A stretch of DNA of 64,000 nucleotides, from positions 2,738,176 to 2,802,175 of the forward strand of contig NZ_CP080649.1 of assembly GCF_019603315.1 (NCBI RefSeq), written 5' to 3'. Source of the DNA: Ruficoccus sp. ZRK36 (lineage in GTDB: Bacteria > Verrucomicrobiota > Verrucomicrobiia > Opitutales > Cerasicoccaceae). This document shows positions 8,543-16,866 of the stretch, piece by piece. The position numbers and the translations under genes were made by a program. The stretch's first letter is position 1. Every line of letters starts with the position of its first letter. A model generated the notes under the pieces. That model was not told the origin of the DNA and ran no database searches. It was given only the letters and a program-made list of their open reading frames with translations.

Positions 8543-9700
8543 ATGAGACAAATTAAGCCAAACCGCATCGCGTTGCTGCTCGGGCAGGACCTCGGGTACA
8601 CCCGTCGGGTGCTCTCCGGTGTGCTCAGTCAAACCGAGGCGAGCGGGCATCATTGGGTCTTTCACAATGCGCCGCCGGATGTGCGCATCCTGCCTGCTCT
8701 GGAGCGTTGGCGGCCGGACGGGATCATCGCGCATCTCTCCGACCGCGCCCTGACGGACCGGCTTGTCGAGGGAGGCATCCCCCTGGTCTCCGTGACTGAC
8801 ACCATCCCCGGCCTCGCCGCCTCCTGTATCGACGTGGATAGCGAGGCTGTGGGGCGGATGGCTGCCGACTATTTTATGGGGCTCGGGTATCGCTCCTTTG
8901 CCTACTACGGCAGCCGCAAGGCTGCGTTCAGCCGCCACCGTGAGCAGGGCTTCCGGCAGCGGCTGAAAGAAGCCGGCTACGAGGCGGCTAACCTGCATGC
9001 GAACTTCCTGCCGCACTCCCCGTATACGCAGGACTGGAGCAGGGTGGACCTGCAGACGCAGCGCTGGCTCAAGCAGCTCCCCAAGCCGGTCGCCATCCTC
9101 GCCTCAAACGACATCCCGGCCCGTGTCCTGTGTGAGGTCAGCCGAAGCGCGGGCATCCGGGTGCCCGATGACGTCGCTGTGCTGGGTGTGGACAACGACG
9201 TCTCCGAATGCCGCATGAGCAGCCCCGCACTCTCCAGTGTCGAGCTACCTGCCGAGCAGATAGGACGCGGGGCGACCGCTATCCTGGAGCGCCTGATGGC
9301 TGGCGAGCTTCCCCCCACGGCCCATCAGCTGCTGGCTCCGCTCGGCATTATCGCCCGCAGCTCGACGGATGTCCGCGCGACGCTTGAGCCTCGCCTGCAT
9401 CAGGCGATCGAGTTCATCGACAAATATGCCGAGCGTAAGCTCTCGGTGGACGAGGTGGCCCGGCACTGCGGCCTGTCAAGAAGGTCGCTGGAGCGTCGTT
9501 TCCAGGACGAGTGCAAGGTGACCGTCTACGAGCAAATCCAGAAAGCCCGTGTCGCCCGTGCCAAGCGCCTGTTGCTGGAAACCGAGTTTAATATCTCTGA
9601 AGTCGCCGAGCGCTCCGGCCTGAGCAACCTGCGCCAGTTGGACCGGGTTTTTCGTCAGTATGAGAAGGTCAGCCCGTCGGAGTTTCGCCGTCGTCGCTAG
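8543..9700 (+). CDS. XylR-type regulator (periplasmic-binding-like sensor plus AraC HTH)
   Basis: This is a 385-residue fusion regulator. Residues 1-265 form a LacI/PurR-like sugar-sensing domain: DGIIAHLSD, a DVDSEAVGRMAADYFMGLGYRSFAYYG segment and VPDDVAVLGVDND are all typical. Residues 285-385 are an AraC-type double helix-turn-helix ending in SPSEFRRRR. This architecture is that of E. coli XylR, a xylose-responsive activator. Divergence from the FGGY kinase gene across a 53-bp gap strongly suggests it controls that operon. A TATACT at about 8523-8528 could be its own -10 element. The effector is unknown and the kinase suggests a pentose or pentulose. Confidence 0.9.
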   Translation: MRQIKPNRIALLLGQDLGYTRRVLSGVLSQTEASGHHWVFHNAPPDVRILPALERWRPDGIIAHLSDRALTDRLVEGGIPLVSVTDTIPGLAASCIDVDSEAVGRMAADYFMGLGYRSFAYYGSRKAAFSRHREQGFRQRLKEAGYEAANLHANFLPHSPYTQDWSRVDLQTQRWLKQLPKPVAILASNDIPARVLCEVSRSAGIRVPDDVAVLGVDNDVSECRMSSPALSSVELPAEQIGRGATAILERLMAGELPPTAHQLLAPLGIIARSSTDVRATLEPRLHQAIEFIDKYAERKLSVDEVARHCGLSRRSLERRFQDECKVTVYEQIQKARVARAKRLLLETEFNISEVAERSGLSNLRQLDRVFRQYEKVSPSEFRRRR

Positions 9701-9771
9701 CTGCGGTCGGGCGCTTCACCGTCGCCTGCACATAAAACGCCTCCGCTCGTGGACGAGGGGGCGCCGAGCCA

Positions 9772-10788
9772 TCACTTTCCCAGCTGTTCGCGGGCGAGCT
9801 TGCGCAGGTCTTCGACTTTATCGATCTCATCCATGATCTCGTGACCGATCATGGTCTCGATCACGTCTTCGAGTGTGACGACTCCGGCAAAGCCGCCGAA
9901 CTCATCGACCACGATCGCCATGTGCTCACGTTTACGCAGGAACTGCAGAAACAGCTGCTTGAGCGGGCTGCTCTCCGGGACGACCGGGGCCTTGTAAACC
10001 ATCTCCGACAGACGCTTCTCAAACTGGTCCTTGGCGGCGGCCGCCAGAATGTCGTTTTTCATGACATACCCCAGGATGTGGTCCACGTTATCACCGCGCA
10101 CAGGGATGCGCGAGTAGGGGATGATCTTGTGAGCTTCCATCACCTGGCGCACTGTCCACTCTGCGGGCCACACGAGGGTGACGACGCGGGGTGTGAGCAC
10201 CTCTTGGACTTTGACCGAGCGAAAACCAATCACGCTCCGCATCGCTTCGGACTCGTTGGAGTCGAGGATGCCCTCGGACTGGCCGAGCTGGGTCATGGCG
10301 AGGATCTCATCGCGGTTGATCGAGCTGGTGTGCTCTTTAGGTGAGAGGGTACGGGTGATCCCCATGGCTAGCCATACCAGTGGCCACAGAGCGATAGTCA
10401 GCGCCTGGGTGGTGTAGGCGGTGGGGATAGATAGCTGCCGCCAGAACGTCGCGCCCAGCGTCTTGGGGATGATCTCCGAGAGGACGAGGATGAGCAGCGT
10501 CAGGATGGCTGAGACGATCGTGAGCGAAGCCTCACCCCACACCTTCTGAGCCTGTGCGCCGACGCCTGCCGCTCCTGCCGTGTGGGCAATGGTGTTGAGG
10601 CTGAGGATCGCCGCCAGAGGCCGGTCGACATTGCGCTTGAGCGAGTCGAGCAAGTGTGCCGAGCGGTGCCCGCTCTCTTTCATGCTGGTCACATAGGAGG
10701 GGGTCATGGACAGCAGCACGGCCTCCAGGATAGAACAGAGAAAAGAGCAGACGATGGCGAGTAGGAGGTAAAAGACCAATAAGCCCAT
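9772..10788 (-). CDS. CNNM (DUF21)/CBS-domain membrane protein, hemolysin C family
   Basis: This is a 338-residue inner-membrane protein. Residues 1-165 are a CNNM transmembrane domain with several helices and the family motif LSEIIPKTLGATFW. A tandem CBS pair (about residues 195-320) follows, including the DEFGGFAGVVTLEDVIETMIGHEI signature region. Such proteins are linked to Mg2+/Co2+ efflux or tolerance. The chain ends about 20 residues after the second CBS domain, so the C-terminal CorC/HlyC domain of the long forms is absent. This short form is known. It stands alone between two unrelated units. Confidence 0.88.
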   Translation of the reverse strand: MGLLVFYLLLAIVCSFLCSILEAVLLSMTPSYVTSMKESGHRSAHLLDSLKRNVDRPLAAILSLNTIAHTAGAAGVGAQAQKVWGEASLTIVSAILTLLILVLSEIIPKTLGATFWRQLSIPTAYTTQALTIALWPLVWLAMGITRTLSPKEHTSSINRDEILAMTQLGQSEGILDSNESEAMRSVIGFRSVKVQEVLTPRVVTLVWPAEWTVRQVMEAHKIIPYSRIPVRGDNVDHILGYVMKNDILAAAAKDQFEKRLSEMVYKAPVVPESSPLKQLFLQFLRKREHMAIVVDEFGGFAGVVTLEDVIETMIGHEIMDEIDKVEDLRKLAREQLGK

Positions 10789-10890
10789 ATGCCGCCAAGC
10801 TACTTATGTTGGCGACACTCTCAAGTGCTTTCGACCATTGAGGCCGGATCGGCCCCCTGTTCGCTCGCTGCTGGGGGAGCTGTTGTCCCA

Positions 10891-10917
10891 CTCTCTGCCC
10901 GGGTAGTGGGCAGAGAG
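10891..10917. terminator. Hairpin downstream of the ketoacyl synthase gene
   Basis: A perfect 10-bp stem (CTCTCTGCCC / GGGCAGAGAG) with a 7-nt loop lies just beyond the leftward ketoacyl synthase stop codon at 10930. No strong T-run follows, so termination could be weak or factor-assisted. Confidence 0.5.
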
Positions 10918-10929
10918 CGACAAATCTGC

Positions 10930-12216
10930 CTATTCCGAGTATTTCCGGATCGCGATGACGGCTCGTGTGCCCCCAAAGCCCATGGCGGTCTTCAGGTGAA
11001 CCTGGCTGGATAGGGTCTGAGTCTGCTTTTCGAGCGAGATTCCGGTCTCCGGGTCGAGATCCTCCAGTTGGGGATTACCGGGGAGATAGTCCCCCTGCAT
11101 ACTGAGAATGCTGCCGATCAACTCCAGCACAGAGCTGGCGCCGCCTGCGTGCCCCATGAAGCCCTTCAGGGCCATGACGGAGGGCAGTTTGTCGCCAAAG
11201 ACGCGCTTCAGGGCGCGGGCCTCGGTCAGGTCATTAAACTTCGTCCCGGTGCCGTGTGAGTTGTAGACATCGATGGCGTCCGGGCTGCATTGGGCCTGCT
11301 GGAGGGTCGTGCTGATCGACTCCGCCAACTGCTCTCCGCTGGTGTCGGGGGAGGTGAAGTTCACGCCCGGTGCGCTCTCGGCGTCGAAGTGGTCGTGCTG
11401 TTCATCGAACCCGATAATCTCTGCCAGCGGGCGGGCACCACGCTTGAGCGCATCGCTCTTGCGCTCGAGGACGAGGACGCCTGCGCCTTCGGCCGGGCCG
11501 AAGCCGTTACGGTTCTTGTCAAAGGGGCGCGAAATGCCATCGGGGCTCATGGCCTTGGCGGCGAGGAAGCTGGCTCCGACAAAGTCCGTGAGCGAGGCCT
11601 CTGCACCACCGGCCAGGATCATGCTGGGGCCGCCGGGGCGGTTGAGCTGGAGGATGTCGCAGGCGCGGATGATGGCCGTGAGCGAGGATGCGCACGCGGT
11701 ATTGACCGTAAAGGGCGTGCCCTTGAAGTTGAAGTAAGTGCTGATGACGGAGGCGGATGCGCTCGTCATGTACATGGGGACGGCAAAGGGAGAGACTTTC
11801 TTCCCCTCGGAGAAGTCGCTATGCAGGCGGTCGTAGCTTTCGACGCCCATCAGCGCGATACCCATAATCACGGCGCTCTTCTCGGCATTCAAATCGCTGA
11901 GGCGGTCTTCCTCGCCCAGCAGCCCGGCTTGCTCAGCGGCCAGCTTGGCGGCGACCAGCGCATACTGTGAGGCGCTGTCCAGGCGCTTGGGGCGTACCGA
12001 TCCGCGGTACTTGGCGTCTGCCGGAAAGCTCAGATAATCATCGGCGGGGAAGTCTCCGATCGAGGCGCCCGACATTAGCGGGTATTTCTCGCTGCTCGTG
12101 AATGTTGAGATATCTTTATATCCATGTTTGCATTGCCGAAGACTTTCGTCCATAGCTGCGTTTCCAATTCCAATAGGGGAGACACCACCCATTCCTGTAA
12201 TAACAATCGATTCCAT
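10930..12216 (-). CDS. Beta-ketoacyl-ACP synthase (FabB/FabF-like)
   Basis: This is a 428-residue thiolase-fold condensing enzyme. The start MESIVITGMGGVSPIG is the standard FabF/FabB N-terminus, although the frame is open to 12366. The catalytic triad is complete: Cys175 in NTACASSLTAI, His321 in SHGTGTKFND and His356 in KGFMGHAGGA. It extends acyl-ACP with malonyl-ACP in fatty-acid or polyketide-like synthesis. Its ATG (12214-12216) overlaps, on the other strand, the ATG of a FabA-like dehydratase. The FabA/FabB partnership hints at an unsaturated or specialised acyl chain, but there is no ACP or reductase nearby, so it is unlikely to be the housekeeping set. Confidence 0.85.
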   Translation of the reverse strand: MESIVITGMGGVSPIGIGNAAMDESLRQCKHGYKDISTFTSSEKYPLMSGASIGDFPADDYLSFPADAKYRGSVRPKRLDSASQYALVAAKLAAEQAGLLGEEDRLSDLNAEKSAVIMGIALMGVESYDRLHSDFSEGKKVSPFAVPMYMTSASASVISTYFNFKGTPFTVNTACASSLTAIIRACDILQLNRPGGPSMILAGGAEASLTDFVGASFLAAKAMSPDGISRPFDKNRNGFGPAEGAGVLVLERKSDALKRGARPLAEIIGFDEQHDHFDAESAPGVNFTSPDTSGEQLAESISTTLQQAQCSPDAIDVYNSHGTGTKFNDLTEARALKRVFGDKLPSVMALKGFMGHAGGASSVLELIGSILSMQGDYLPGNPQLEDLDPETGISLEKQTQTLSSQVHLKTAMGFGGTRAVIAIRKYSE

Positions 12217-12217
12217 G

Positions 12218-12775
12218 ATGAATTTCTTTAATAAGCCAAGCTCCTCGAAGTATGTCAGCGAAAAAGAGGAGACTCTGCATGAGCCGCAGATTCGCCATTG
12301 TGAGACGGGTAGTCTCTTCGGCGCAGAGTATGGCAAGCTCCCTAATGGACGTTTCTTGCTGATCAATCGAGCGCATTTTTGTAAATACGAGAAAAACGAG
12401 GATGGCGTGTACGGTTACGCCAAGGCCGAATTCGACTTAACGCCGGATACCTGGTTCTTCGCCAACCACTTCCACGAAGACCCCGTCATGCCCGGTACGC
12501 TCCAGATCGAGGCTGTGCTGCAACTCGCCGGTCTGTATCTGGCGTGGGCGGGCATCCCCGGTGTGGGCCGGGCCAGAGAGGTCGGCCGTACCGTCTTTTT
12601 TGACGAAGTTCGCCCGGACAACGGCTCAAAGTTCTGCTTTGAGCTCTTCGTGACCAAGGTTCAGGGCAAGGGGAAACTCTCGTTCCTGGCCGGAAACGCC
12701 CTCGGATTCCTCGAAGACGGGGTCCGCGTGATGGCGATGGAAGGCATCAAGCTGATCAAGTCCATTCGCAGCTAA
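12218..12775 (+). CDS. FabA-like 3-hydroxyacyl-ACP dehydratase (hot-dog fold)
   Basis: This is a 185-residue protein (an ATG at 12215 is also possible). Homology to FabA runs from near the N-terminus (GSLFGAEYGKLP resembles the FabA LFGA...LP segment) through the active site FFANHFHEDPVMPG with catalytic His84. The acidic partner lies 14 residues later, as in FabA, but is Glu98 (LQIEAVLQ) as in FabZ rather than Asp. It would dehydrate 3-hydroxyacyl-ACP. Whether it also isomerises as FabA does cannot be told. No Shine-Dalgarno sequence precedes either ATG. It is divergent from the ketoacyl synthase with no space between start codons. Confidence 0.8.
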   Translation: MNFFNKPSSSKYVSEKEETLHEPQIRHCETGSLFGAEYGKLPNGRFLLINRAHFCKYEKNEDGVYGYAKAEFDLTPDTWFFANHFHEDPVMPGTLQIEAVLQLAGLYLAWAGIPGVGRAREVGRTVFFDEVRPDNGSKFCFELFVTKVQGKGKLSFLAGNALGFLEDGVRVMAMEGIKLIKSIRS

Positions 12776-12815
12776 CGCATGGTTTTTGCCACGACGCGTC
12801 GGTTTGTGTGATCCC

Positions 12816-12833
12816 GTATCCGAAAACGGATAC
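12816..12833. terminator. Short hairpin between convergent genes
   Basis: GTATCCG and CGGATAC form a perfect 7-bp stem with an AAAA loop between the dehydratase (rightward) and the AraC gene (leftward). On the plus strand it is followed by AGAAAAAGATTTTT. It may serve as a weak bidirectional terminator. Confidence 0.4.
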
Positions 12834-12873
12834 AGAAAAAGATTTTTGCCCGGTCGTGTTGAGCTCCTTTCGC

Positions 12874-13794
12874 TCAGGAAGCGGCTAGCTGCCGTAGCGT
12901 GCTGATATCCCGCAGGGGAGGTGCTCCGAACTGGCGGCTGTACTCACGGCTGAACTGGGAGGGGCTCTCGTAGCCGACCTCAAAGGCGGCACTGGCGGCG
13001 TCTTTATGCTCCATCAGCATCAGGCGACGGGCCTCTTGCAGCCGCAACTGCTTCTGGTACTGCAGGGGGCTGTAGTTCGTCATGGCCCGGAAGTGCTGGT
13101 GGAAAGTGGACTTACTCATGCCCACGACCCGCGCCAGCTCATCGACATTGATCGGGTGGGCGAAATGGTCTTTGAGCCAGATGATCGCCTTTGACACCTG
13201 GTTACTCTGGCTGCCCGAGCTGGCGATCTGCCGCAGCTTCATGCCCTGGTCGCTACTGAGCAGGCGGTAGATGATCTCTTTTTGAATAATGGGAGCCATG
13301 ATGGGGATATCGGCCTCATGCTGCAGGAGCTGGACCAGACGGCGCACGGCGTTGATGATGGGAACGGTCGTCTCGCCGACGGACATCCCCAGGTGAGACT
13401 GCTGCTCACGGGGTGGGGGAAGATCGCTGCCAGCCATCATCTGGGCGACTTCTTTCAGGTCGAGCAGCAGCCGCAGGCCGAGGTAGGGCTTTTCCTTACT
13501 GGCCCGGTACACCTGAAACGTTGTGGGTAAGTGCAGCGAGGTCAGCAGATAGTTACTTTCGTCGTAGATGATCTTCTCCTCACCCAGAAAGACTTGCTTG
13601 GCGCCTTGGACAACCATGCAGATGCTCGGCTCGTACATGCCGGTGGACGGCTCAGTCGGCTGCTCCATGCTGTAGAGTGAGAGTCCGGGGATGCTGGTGT
13701 CTGGCGATTCCCTGTGTTCAGTCAATTGTGCAATTGTCTGCCTGAGCTCTTTTACCTCATCGGCAATCGGCGAGGGGGCTGTCTGCGTGTTCAT
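12874..13794 (-). CDS. AraC-family regulator with AraC_N domain (YqhC-like)
   Basis: This is a 306-residue regulator. The N-terminal half (GMYEPSICMVVQGAKQVFLG, then strands with LTSLHLPTTFQVYRASKEKPYLGL) is the AraC_N domain found in E. coli YqhC-type regulators. The C-terminal HTH region contains DELARVVGMSKSTFHQHFRAMTNYSPLQYQKQLRL and a second helix AASAAFEVGYESPSQFSREY. YqhC activates an aldehyde reductase gene in response to reactive aldehydes. Here the gene diverges, across about 270 bp, from a row of alcohol dehydrogenase, SDR and tautomerase genes, which fits the same role. An in-frame ATG at 13842 would add 16 residues. Confidence 0.87.
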   Translation of the reverse strand: MNTQTAPSPIADEVKELRQTIAQLTEHRESPDTSIPGLSLYSMEQPTEPSTGMYEPSICMVVQGAKQVFLGEEKIIYDESNYLLTSLHLPTTFQVYRASKEKPYLGLRLLLDLKEVAQMMAGSDLPPPREQQSHLGMSVGETTVPIINAVRRLVQLLQHEADIPIMAPIIQKEIIYRLLSSDQGMKLRQIASSGSQSNQVSKAIIWLKDHFAHPINVDELARVVGMSKSTFHQHFRAMTNYSPLQYQKQLRLQEARRLMLMEHKDAASAAFEVGYESPSQFSREYSRQFGAPPLRDISTLRQLAAS

Positions 13795-14063
13795 GGCTTT
13801 AAATATAGGGCGTACAGGGGGGTTGATCAAGTTGGCGTGCATTAATTTCAGATGCTAAAAATGCCCGTCTTTCGAGGTTTTTTTGGGTGTGTGCACTTTT
13901 AGGCAAGAATGCTGGAGGATCAATCTACCCGCTTCGGTCGGACATGATGTATAGTTGTCCCATCATGCAAAAACGCACATTGGGCAGTCCGCGGTGATCG
14001 TGTCCATAGCTGAACATTAATGATCCTCCCCCGAATAGCTTAACCGAGAAACCGAAAACACAG

Positions 14064-15197
14064 ATGAAACCTATAATCACACTCCTGTCTATCGCGCTGG
14101 GACTCCTCTCAGGCCATATCGCTCAGGCCGAGGGGCAACCCGTCCCCGCCAAAGGCTATGCGCTTTTTTCTGAAGACGGCCACTTCAAGCCCTACGAGTT
14201 TGAGCGCCATGCCGTTGGCGAAAATGACGTGCTCATCGAGATCATGTACGCGGGCATCTGCCACAGCGACATTCACACCGTCCGCTCCGAGTGGGGACCG
14301 TCCCACTATCCGATCGTCCCCGGGCACGAGATTGTCGGTCGGGTCACGCAGGTCGGCGATAATGTGACGAAGTTCAAGCCCGGTGATTACGCCGGGGTGG
14401 GCTGCATGGTCAACGCCTGCGGAGAATGCGATAACTGCAAGGCCGGGCTGGAGCAGTTCTGCGAAAAGGGAGCGGTTTTCACCTATGGCTCCAAGGACAA
14501 GTACCATGGCAACGCCATCACTCAGGGCGGCTACTCCAACAATATCGTCGTCTCGGAAGACTTCGCGATCAAGGTCCCGGAGGATGCGGAGATCGAGAAG
14601 GTTGCCCCGCTTTTCTGCGCGGGCATCACGACCTACTCGCCGCTTGAGTACGCGCATATCGGTGAAGGTGACAAGGTCGGCGTCGCCGGTTTTGGCGGGC
14701 TGGGCCATATGGCTGTCAAATATGCAGTCTCCAAGGGCGCAGATGTGACGGTTTTCGACATCACCGAGGAGAAGCGCCAGGACGCACTGGATATGGGTGC
14801 CGTCAAGTACGTCAATGTCCGCAATCCCGAAGAGCTGAAAGGCCTGCAAAACAATTTTAAACTCATCCTCAGCACGATCCCGGCCCATTACGACCCCACG
14901 ATGTACGTGCGGATGCTGGAAATGGGGGGCGAGCTCGTCATTGTCGGCCTGCCTGCCAATGACCAGCGCCCGAGCATTGATATCGGTTCGCTCGTGTTTA
15001 TGTCCCGCCGGAAGGTTTCCGGTTCACTCATCGGTGGTATCCCTGAGACGCAGGAGATGCTCGATTACTCCGTCGCCCATGGCATCTACCCGGAGGTGGA
15101 GGTGATCCCCGTCGGTCAGATCGATGAGGCCTACCGAAACGTGGTGGACGGTGAGGTGAAATTCCGGTATGTTATCGACATGAGCACCATGCAGTAG
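14064..15197 (+). CDS. Zinc-dependent alcohol dehydrogenase with a signal peptide
   Basis: This is a 377-residue member of the MDR/cinnamyl-alcohol-dehydrogenase-like (YahK/AdhC) family. The catalytic zinc site (Cys66 in GICHSD, His88-Glu89 in PGHE) and the structural zinc cysteines (119, 122, 125, 133) are all present, as is the nucleotide motif VAGFGGLGHMAV. The unusual part is residues 1-22: a basic start, a hydrophobic core and a cleavage site after IAQA, i.e. a Sec-type signal peptide not found in usual YahK proteins. It probably acts in the periplasm, where free NAD(P)H is scarce, so its cofactor supply is puzzling. It heads the putative aldehyde-response operon. Confidence 0.85.
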   Translation: MKPIITLLSIALGLLSGHIAQAEGQPVPAKGYALFSEDGHFKPYEFERHAVGENDVLIEIMYAGICHSDIHTVRSEWGPSHYPIVPGHEIVGRVTQVGDNVTKFKPGDYAGVGCMVNACGECDNCKAGLEQFCEKGAVFTYGSKDKYHGNAITQGGYSNNIVVSEDFAIKVPEDAEIEKVAPLFCAGITTYSPLEYAHIGEGDKVGVAGFGGLGHMAVKYAVSKGADVTVFDITEEKRQDALDMGAVKYVNVRNPEELKGLQNNFKLILSTIPAHYDPTMYVRMLEMGGELVIVGLPANDQRPSIDIGSLVFMSRRKVSGSLIGGIPETQEMLDYSVAHGIYPEVEVIPVGQIDEAYRNVVDGEVKFRYVIDMSTMQ

Positions 15198-15241
15198 TGA
15201 TCGAAAAACGAACTTAATCTTAACCCTAATTATTTATCATT

Positions 15242-16288
15242 ATGGACACAATCGGATACGCAGCACAAAGCGCAGCAACACCCCTGGCACCTTTTCACTT
15301 CGAACGCCGGGACCTTCGCCCCAACGATGTGGCGATCGAGATCCTGTACTGTGGAGTCTGCCACTCGGACCTGCACACCGTCCGCGGTGACTGGGGCCCC
15401 CAGGCATACCCGCTGATCCCCGGACACGAGATCGTCGGTCGCGTGATCGAGGTGGGCCCTGAGGTCAAAAAATACAAGGCAGGCGACAACGTGGCCGTGG
15501 GCTGCATGGTCGATAGCTGCCAGAAGTGCGACCAGTGCGAGCACGGCGAGGAGCAATACTGCCGCGAGGGCATGACCCCGACCTACGGCTCCCCCGACCG
15601 TGTCTCTGGTGAGATCACACAGGGCGGCTACTCGAAGCACATTATCGTGCGTGAGGAGTTCGTGCTGAGCGTCCCCGACGGTCTGGATCTCAGCCGTGCC
15701 GCTCCCATCCTCTGCGCGGGCATCACGACCTACTCGCCGCTGCGCACATGGAATATCAGTAAGGGCAGCCGCGTCGGTGTGATCGGTCTCGGTGGCTTGG
15801 GCCATATGGCTGTCAAGCTGGCCGCCGCTATGGGCGCTCATGTGACGGTTCTGAGCCGTACGGCCGACAAGAAGAAGGATGCAGAGTCCCTCGGTGCCCA
15901 TGAGCTTCTGATTTCTACTGATGAGGAGGCTATGGAAAAGGCCGCCAACTCTTTTGAACTGATCATCGACACCGTCCCGGTTGAGCATGATGTGAACCCG
16001 TACACGCCGCTGCTCGACATCGACGGCACACTCGTCATGGTCGGCCAGGTCGGGCCTATCATGGGGCCGACGACAGTTCCCATGATTATGGGCCGTCGCC
16101 GGATCGCAGGTTCACTCATCGGCGGCATTCGGGAGACGCAGGAGCTTCTGGATTTCTGCGCCGAGAAGAATGTGCACCCGGACTGCGAAATGATTCGTAT
16201 GGACGAGATCAACGAAGCCTTTGTGCGGATGGAGAAATCCGATGTGCGCTACCGCTTCGTGATCGATATGGCCAGCCTGGAGGCCTGA
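15242..16288 (+). CDS. NAD(P)-dependent zinc alcohol dehydrogenase, cytosolic paralogue
   Basis: This is a 348-residue medium-chain dehydrogenase closely related to the preceding gene, sharing for example GICHSD/GVCHSD, PGHEIVGRV and CAGITTYSPL. The zinc ligands Cys40 and His62 and the four-cysteine structural lobe are intact, and VIGLGGLGHMAV marks the coenzyme fold. It lacks a signal peptide. The pair looks like an old tandem duplication in which one copy acquired an export signal. It probably reduces aldehydes to alcohols with NADPH. It follows the first dehydrogenase by 44 bp. Confidence 0.9.
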   Translation: MDTIGYAAQSAATPLAPFHFERRDLRPNDVAIEILYCGVCHSDLHTVRGDWGPQAYPLIPGHEIVGRVIEVGPEVKKYKAGDNVAVGCMVDSCQKCDQCEHGEEQYCREGMTPTYGSPDRVSGEITQGGYSKHIIVREEFVLSVPDGLDLSRAAPILCAGITTYSPLRTWNISKGSRVGVIGLGGLGHMAVKLAAAMGAHVTVLSRTADKKKDAESLGAHELLISTDEEAMEKAANSFELIIDTVPVEHDVNPYTPLLDIDGTLVMVGQVGPIMGPTTVPMIMGRRRIAGSLIGGIRETQELLDFCAEKNVHPDCEMIRMDEINEAFVRMEKSDVRYRFVIDMASLEA

Positions 16289-16358
16289 TCCGGGCGGCCC
16301 GAAATCGGTAAGGCCGGAGCCCGTGCTGGATGCGTAACGCATAGAGAATAACACGCTT

Positions 16359-16823
16359 ATGTGGAAACTCTGTCTGCTATTCATAGCCGGGCTGCTGCCT
16401 CTCCAGCAGGGCCTCTGTGCTCAAACTGAGAAGAACGCAAAAGTCATGAACATCGAAATCATGGTCGGAGATCAGGTGGTGAATGCCCACTTGGCAGACA
16501 ACCCCTCCGCACAGGATTTTGCGGCGATGCTTCCGCTTGAGTTGAGTCTGGAGGACTATGGGAAGATCGAGAAAGTCGCCGACCTTCCGAAAAAACTGAC
16601 CAAAGACGGCGCTCCTGCTGGCTATAAGCCCGCTCCAGGAGACATCACCTATTATGCCCCCTGGGGGAATCTCGCGATCTTCCTGCGCGGGTTCAGCTAC
16701 TCAGCCGGTTTGATCTACCTTGGTAAGATTGATTCCGGTCTCGAGAAGCTGGTCCGCGAGGGGGCGCTTAAGGTGGTGATCCGGATGAAAGCCGAAGACT
16801 CGGATAAAGACGGACAAGACTAG
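16359..16823 (+). CDS. Exported cyclophilin-like-fold protein
   Basis: This is a 154-residue protein. Residues 1-21 are a signal peptide (cleavage near GLCA-Q). The rest fits the small cyclophilin-like family (TM1367-like, Cyclophil_like): NIEIMVGDQVVNAHL, SAQDFAAMLPLELSLEDYG, then GDITYYAPWGNLAIFLRG and a final basic strand. Relatives are usually cytosolic and begin at a Met equivalent to Met30 here, so the export signal seems added, or there are two starts. The function of the family is not established. It is often seen in clusters with aldehyde or quinone reductases, as here. Confidence 0.75.
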   Translation: MWKLCLLFIAGLLPLQQGLCAQTEKNAKVMNIEIMVGDQVVNAHLADNPSAQDFAAMLPLELSLEDYGKIEKVADLPKKLTKDGAPAGYKPAPGDITYYAPWGNLAIFLRGFSYSAGLIYLGKIDSGLEKLVREGALKVVIRMKAEDSDKDGQD

Positions 16824-16866
16824 CCGCATGCGGCCATCCCAAACGAACATACAAAAGCAAATAAAC

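Noticed and set aside
12216-12366. Upstream extension of the ketoacyl synthase to 12366
   Set aside because: The extra 50 residues precede the standard FabF/FabB N-terminus and lie antisense to the conserved FabA-like N-terminal segment.
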